Shown here in pieces: positions 5,513 to 7,286 of a stretch of DNA of 7,286 nucleotides (the first letter of the stretch is position 1; each line of letters starts with the position of its first letter). The notes under the pieces are model-generated. The model saw only the letters and a list, made by a program, of their open reading frames with translations. It had not been told where the DNA came from and ran no database searches. The stretch comes from JBDKGV01 sp039798005 (GTDB taxonomy: Bacteria > Fibrobacterota > Fibrobacteria > UBA5070): contig JBDKGV010000180.1 in assembly GCA_039798005.1 (NCBI GenBank), positions 1 through 7,286 of the forward strand, in the 5' to 3' direction. The position numbers were made by a program, and so were the translations under genes.

Positions 5513-6622
5513 ATGCCGACCTTTCGATTCGCACTGGCTTGCCTTGCCTCAAGCGCCATGGCCCTTGAACCGTGGCAGCTCTTCCAGGATTCCCGCACCG
5601 GGAACCTCGGCTACAAGGATTCCTCCGGACGCATCACGGTCCCGGCGATTCTGGGCCAACCCACCTCGGCCCGCCGCTTCCACCATGTCGTGGCCGCCTT
5701 CGAAGCGGACACATCCGACACGCCGAACCGGTCGTTGACCTGTTTCCTGCGCCGGGACGGATCGAGCTTCGGACACGACAGCGTGCCGCTCCTTTCCGAC
5801 TTCACGCCGCCCTGCGAAAGCGAAGGGACGATCCTGTTCCAAGATCCGGCAAGCCGTCGGTTCGGCTACTTCGATTCGACCGGACGCGTCCTGATCCCGG
5901 CCCGTTTCATGGACGCAGGCGATTTTCACGGCGGCCATGCCGTGGTGCTCCCGGAAGGCAAGCGGCTGTGCGGGGACGGCAAGGAATGGAGCGCCCGCAA
6001 CGCCTGCGAGCACTGGACATGGAGCGGCGTGCGCCAACTGATCGACCGCACGGGAAATACGGTGGTCGATTCCTTCAACTTGCCCCTTGAGGCCGTTCCC
6101 GACTGGCGCCGCATCCGCCGCACCGCAACGGAACCGGACACGACCCGCTTGCGCTTGCGCACCGTCACCGGCGACATCCTGTCCCTCCCCGACCACCTGC
6201 GGGAATTCAAGGCGTGGTTCGCCGTCGCCTTGCCTCGGATGCGCACCCAAGGTGCCGATCGCCGGGATTTCCTGCCCCTCCTTTACGTCGCACCCCATCG
6301 CGATTGGCAAAGCGCCCGGATCGCGAAGGCGCGCGAAGGGACCTGGCCCATGACAAATCCTGTCAAATTTCTCGCCGCCGACGACAAACGGTTCAGGAGA
6401 TTCCTTTCCGGGCTCGACCGCAAACCGGCCCGGCTGGACATCTCGACCGGCAGCGGCTTCCTGCACGCGGCGGAACTTGGCCTGCAAGACGACTGCGGCA
6501 ATCCCGATCCCGTGGACCACCCCGTCTTCGAGGTGCGCAGCCTCGACCCGGGTGGGCTTATCCTGCGCTCCATCTTCTTCGTGCGCACCCCGCAGGGCTT
6601 CCGCATCGCCGAGGTGGACTGA
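5513..6622 (+). CDS. Secreted WG-repeat protein
   Basis: This encodes 369 residues. The ATG at 5513 is the first start after an in-frame stop (5486-5488) and gives a signal peptide with a probable signal peptidase I site after AMA (residue 17), so unlike its neighbours it is not a lipoprotein. It has WG-type repeats (the 'GYxDxxGxxxxPxxF' pattern of KWG/WG beta-repeats): residues 23-47 (LFQD...LGYKDSSGRITVPA), residues 108-145 (LFQD...FGYFDSTGRVLIPARF, ending GHAVV), and a degenerate one at about 173-187 (VRQLIDRTGNTVVDS). The first two both begin LFQD, pointing to internal duplication. From about 230 on no repeats are visible; this C-terminal region ends in beta-rich FEVRSLDPGGLILRSIFFV. WG repeats generally mediate protein or surface contacts. 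No Shine-Dalgarno is visible. Whether it is co-transcribed with the A-B array across the repeat element is unclear. Confidence 0.88.
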   Translation: MPTFRFALACLASSAMALEPWQLFQDSRTGNLGYKDSSGRITVPAILGQPTSARRFHHVVAAFEADTSDTPNRSLTCFLRRDGSSFGHDSVPLLSDFTPPCESEGTILFQDPASRRFGYFDSTGRVLIPARFMDAGDFHGGHAVVLPEGKRLCGDGKEWSARNACEHWTWSGVRQLIDRTGNTVVDSFNLPLEAVPDWRRIRRTATEPDTTRLRLRTVTGDILSLPDHLREFKAWFAVALPRMRTQGADRRDFLPLLYVAPHRDWQSARIAKAREGTWPMTNPVKFLAADDKRFRRFLSGLDRKPARLDISTGSGFLHAAELGLQDDCGNPDPVDHPVFEVRSLDPGGLILRSIFFVRTPQGFRIAEVD

Positions 6623-6666
6623 ATCACTCCCCCTCAGAACCTACCTGCCAATTTTGTCGTTTTCCG

Positions 6667-7116
6667 TCATTTGAGTCCCGAGTGGCGGCGACCGATCCGC
6701 CTCCATGCCCACAGGCAGGCCGAAGCAAGCGCACTTGCCAACAGCGCAATGACCCCGCAGTAGACGACCAAGGCCATGCCATCCCCCTTGTCCGACCGGA
6801 GAATCAGGGCGACACCAAGAGCGCCACACCCGACGCTGATCGGGAGGGTCCGCAGACGCACCGGGAACAGCGCATCGGCTCCGAGTCCGGCAAGCGGGAA
6901 GATCAAGGTCACGATCCAAAACGCCGTTCCGGCATTCTCCTCGGTGGGATGCAAAAGACCAAGCGAACGGAGCGACTCGAATACGCACAGGAGTCCACCC
7001 ATCCAAGACAGGACGCGAAACGCACGGCCCAAGGTCTTCACGGCCTCCTGCCATCGGGCCTTGGAAAGGAACGTCGTCAAAGGACTGCATTTCTGCGGCA
7101 AGGGTGGACCACTCAT
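6667..7116 (-). CDS. Small membrane protein with four predicted helices
   Basis: This encodes 149 residues on the - strand, from the ATG at 7116 to the TGA at 6667; a TTG at 7119 would add one residue, and an in-frame stop at 7171-7173 closes the frame upstream. After a polar N-terminus of about 32 residues there are four hydrophobic segments: about 33-55 (VLSWMGGLLCVFESL), 62-84 (FWIVTLIFPLAGLGA), 88-106 (LPISVGCGALGVALIL) and 113-136 (MALVVYCGVIALLASAL), ending in a basic tail (WRRIGRRH). This regular hydrophobic pattern makes it more credible than the overlapping + strand frames. It converges on the WG-repeat gene with a 44-base gap. A weak promoter-like pair lies upstream (TTGCGA at 7206-7211 and TGGAAT at 7183-7188 on the - strand, 17-base spacing). 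No family or function recognised. Confidence 0.75.
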   Translation of the reverse strand: MSGPPLPQKCSPLTTFLSKARWQEAVKTLGRAFRVLSWMGGLLCVFESLRSLGLLHPTEENAGTAFWIVTLIFPLAGLGADALFPVRLRTLPISVGCGALGVALILRSDKGDGMALVVYCGVIALLASALASACLWAWRRIGRRHSGLK

Positions 7117-7119
7117 CAA

Positions 7120-7286
7120 AACCGGATATCCCCAAGCACAACGCAGGGGTGGTTTGTTGAAGCATCCAAACTACGCCAAGGGATTCCATCCGCCAATCCC
7201 GCTTGTCGCAAGTCCAATGCGCAACCTTCCCAAGTGTGATCTGGCGCACAGTCCGATGTCCCGGCGCTGAACATCCCATGCCACCA
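7120..7286. other. Right-end stretch with no supported gene
   Basis: Frames are open here on both strands (for example a - strand frame starting at 7279), but their translations lack domain-like or hydrophobic patterns and the - strand frame runs across the membrane protein gene in another phase. It probably holds the upstream region of the - strand membrane protein gene. Confidence 0.4.

Noticed and set aside
6623..6666. Bidirectional terminator between the convergent genes
   Set aside because: There are short T runs (ATTTTGTCGTTTT), but I could not find a stable stem beside them.
6214..7239. 341-codon + strand frame spanning the end of the WG-repeat gene and beyond
   Set aside because: It overlaps the WG-repeat gene in another phase and is antisense to a protein with four regular hydrophobic segments; its own translation is Arg/Pro/Ser-rich and featureless.

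Overview
The window reads as accessory DNA from a GC-rich, diderm (outer-membrane) bacterium. Six of its eight genes encode lipoproteins by the visible signal peptides (lipobox plus cysteine); for the first of these the signal peptide lies outside the window and is inferred from its paralogs. A seventh gene encodes a Sec-exported WG-repeat protein. There are no rRNA, tRNA or housekeeping genes to fix the taxon. Fibrobacterota or a similar GC-rich lipoprotein-rich lineage is only a guess from style.

The main feature is a tandem array of three two-gene modules on the + strand. Each module is an 'A' lipoprotein gene followed by a 'B' lipoprotein gene, and the A stop and B start always share the 4-base ATGA overlap (581-584, 2151-2154, 4609-4612). 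The three A proteins are diverged paralogs of each other, as are the three B proteins, so a whole A-B pair has been duplicated twice. I do not recognise either family as a named one. A1 is cut by the left edge of the window.

Layout: A1-B1 (1-1324); a GC-rich inverted-repeat (REPIN-like) element (1341-1450); A2-B2 (1450-2816); an unrelated lipoprotein X with its own Shine-Dalgarno site (2950-3825); A3-B3 (about 3872-5277); a second copy of the REPIN-like element with a longer and very different spacer (5297-5466); a secreted WG-repeat protein (5513-6622); and, converging from the - strand, a small four-helix membrane protein (6667-7116). The last 170 bases contain no gene I can support.

The strict pairing, overlapping start/stop codons and shared lipoprotein targeting suggest that each A-B pair is made in matched amounts and that the partners work together in the envelope, perhaps as a heteromer. 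Divergence among the three pairs suggests diversification for different partners or ligands. The biochemical role is unknown.
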